Program-made: the position numbers and the translations under genes | Shown here: positions 62,842 to 64,000 of the stretch, piece by piece | Layout of the letters: every line of letters starts with the position of its first letter | How positions within the stretch are numbered: position 1 is the stretch's first letter | The notes under the pieces: generated by a model | What the model was told of the DNA's origin: nothing | Seen by the model: the letters and a program-made list of their open reading frames with translations, nothing else | Database searches by the model: none | NCBI GenBank assembly: GCA_963774935.1 | Contig: CAVZGO010000007.1 | Coordinates: 731,378-795,377, forward strand | Length of the DNA stretch: 64,000 nt | Direction of reading: 5' to 3' | Source of the DNA: CAVZGO01 sp963774935 | Lineage (GTDB): Bacteria > Chloroflexota > Anaerolineae > Anaerolineales > UBA4823

Positions 62842-63990
62842 GCCTCGAAGCTTCACAATACCAGCAGATCCTGGAGGCGGTGCTCCATCTGGATACCTGG
62901 TTTGAAACCCAGCGCCAGCCGTCAGGCTACGGCGGCGCGGTCGTACACTGGTGGTGGGATAATCTGGATTTCACTGCCCCTGGTCTGGATTGGCGCTATG
63001 AAGGCATCCTGATCGGTTACTTGAACCTTTACGCAGCCGGTGTGAAGGGCAAGGAACGCCAACGCTGTTACCTGGTTGGAGAAAGCCTGCCGGGCAGGGG
63101 ACGATCTGTTGTACGGCCAGCTTCCTTCCGGTAACTTCCGTAATTCGCAGTTTGAGCAAAACCCGGGGAGCGGCGGCACACCCCATGAGGCAGCCTGTGA
63201 CCTGGCTTTGCTGCGTTTGGCTGCCTGCTTGCAATCACAAGATGATGCGCGCTGGCAGAGCTACGCAGCAGCCGCAGAGCGCAACTTACGCAGCTTTTAT
63301 CTGGCGCGCTTGTGGGATGCCCAGGAGCGCTCCTTTCGTGATACCGTGGATAGAAGATCATTTGTGCCTAACAAGGCAGCAACGCTGGTAGAGGCATTAA
63401 TTGACCTGGCTTTCCTGCGCGGCGATTCTGAATGGGCAGATGCTTATGCTATTCCTACGTTGGAAGCTTTATTAGCCAGCCAGGTAACGGGTGGGTTGTT
63501 AGATGGTGCCTTTTACCAGAACCGCCTGGACGACCGCCGGGTGGAAAAATATTTTCCCTATTACATTGCGCGTTGTATCCCCGGTCTGGTTGCTGGTTGG
63601 GGCTGGAATAAAGACGAACGGCTGGCCCAGGCTGCTCGCCGGGCTGCTGAATTCTTAGTTCGTGTGCGCTACCCCGATGGCAGCTTCCCACAGGTATTGT
63701 ATCCAGCCGGGCGAGTCAATCGCTACCCACAGTGGGTGGCAGCAGTGGGTGACATCTTACGCGCACTTGGTCTGGCAAAAGGACTGGGACTGGAGTGCGA
63801 TCTGGCACCAAGCCTTGAATGGCTGCTGTGGGGTCTGCTTCCTGATGGTGGTGTTGCCACTGCAGTCGGTTTTGGTCGTGCGACACCTTTTGGTCGCCTG
63901 GACGATGCCCGCGATCGCATGTCAGTATGCGGATGGGCAGATAAATCCTTTCGGTGCCTGTCAGCCTGCCTCATCCCAACCCAATCATGA
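62796..63990 (+). CDS. Six-hairpin-like (alpha/alpha barrel) protein, probable glycan enzyme, with a +1 frameshift
   Basis: From GTG 62796 (AAGGAG upstream) the first part reads ASQYQQILEAVLHLDTWFE ... VHWWWDNLDFTAPGLDWRYEG. The continuation EKACRAGDDLLYGQLPSGNFRNSQFE is in the next frame; removing one T at 63076-63077 gives a 397-residue protein. Repeating helices (TLVEALIDLAFLRGDSEWA, AAEFLVRVRYPDGSFPQV, GDILRALGLAKGLGL) suggest an alpha/alpha barrel as in unsaturated glycuronyl hydrolases, epimerases and lipid-linked glycan-processing proteins. No catalytic residues can be named. It ends 10 bases before the window end. Confidence 0.6.
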
Positions 63991-64000
63991 TTCAATTGGA

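Noticed and set aside
1..64000. Mobile elements and CRISPR arrays
   Set aside because: No transposase, integrase, terminal inverted repeats with target duplication, or regularly spaced repeats of CRISPR length were found.

Overview
The window looks like the chromosome of a mesophilic, moderately GC-rich member of the Chloroflexota, most likely class Anaerolineae. This is an inference from gene style, not from a marker gene: an E1 alpha-beta fusion for the 2-oxoacid dehydrogenase, menaquinone-type MenA, many GT4 and GT2 glycosyltransferases, two GH31 enzymes and a GH51 enzyme, tandem TrkA proteins beside an APC permease, and frequent TTG and GTG starts. There is no rRNA, tRNA, insertion sequence, prophage or CRISPR array that I can see.

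Layout. 1-1672: end of an ABC uptake operon (binding protein, ATPase, permease). 1750-6257: MenA, an exported L,D-transpeptidase and a membrane-bound Fe-S oxidoreductase of the HdrD/GlpC type. 6390-12748: fused E1, E2 and E3 of a 2-oxoacid dehydrogenase complex, then an M29 aminopeptidase. 12842-16617: a glycosyltransferase coupled to a histidine phosphatase, and two orphan membrane proteins. 16749-23852 (minus strand): a surface-glycan cluster with WecB and WecC (UDP-GlcNAc to UDP-ManNAcA), an acyltransferase, three glycan genes with overlapping stops and starts, and a lipoprotein. 23857-28123: a GH31 glycosidase, and divergently a LegB-like dehydratase with a sugar nucleotidyltransferase. 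28094-31319 (minus): a three-gene cassette of a B-family DNA polymerase with damaged catalytic motifs, a small helical protein and a Rad51/RadA-like protein with a damaged ATP site. 32316-39980: a membrane protein and a pentoside/hexoside utilisation set (GPH transporter, GH31, GH51). 40114-44939: CorA, YbaK, a HicB-DinB protein, MoaA, HAD and DUF92. 44940-45073: three DnaA boxes at an exact 21-bp period. 46117-56764 (minus): ArfB and a probable potassium/cation homeostasis island (two TrkA, P-type ATPase, KimA-like permease, two unknown proteins, KdpE and a short KdpD-like kinase). 56803-63990: HAD, DegT aminotransferase and a second glycan cluster.

A sequence-wide oddity is that nine single-base insertions break seven otherwise well-preserved reading frames. 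All are net +1. They are most economically read as sequence errors, so several CDS below are given as frame-corrected spans. A second pattern is a -10-like box placed 5-7 nt before the start codon of several genes with no Shine-Dalgarno sequence, which suggests leaderless mRNAs.

The most promising lead for an undescribed system is the inactivated PolB / helical protein / Rad51-like cassette. The DnaA-box array comes next, and then the cation island with its two unknown members.
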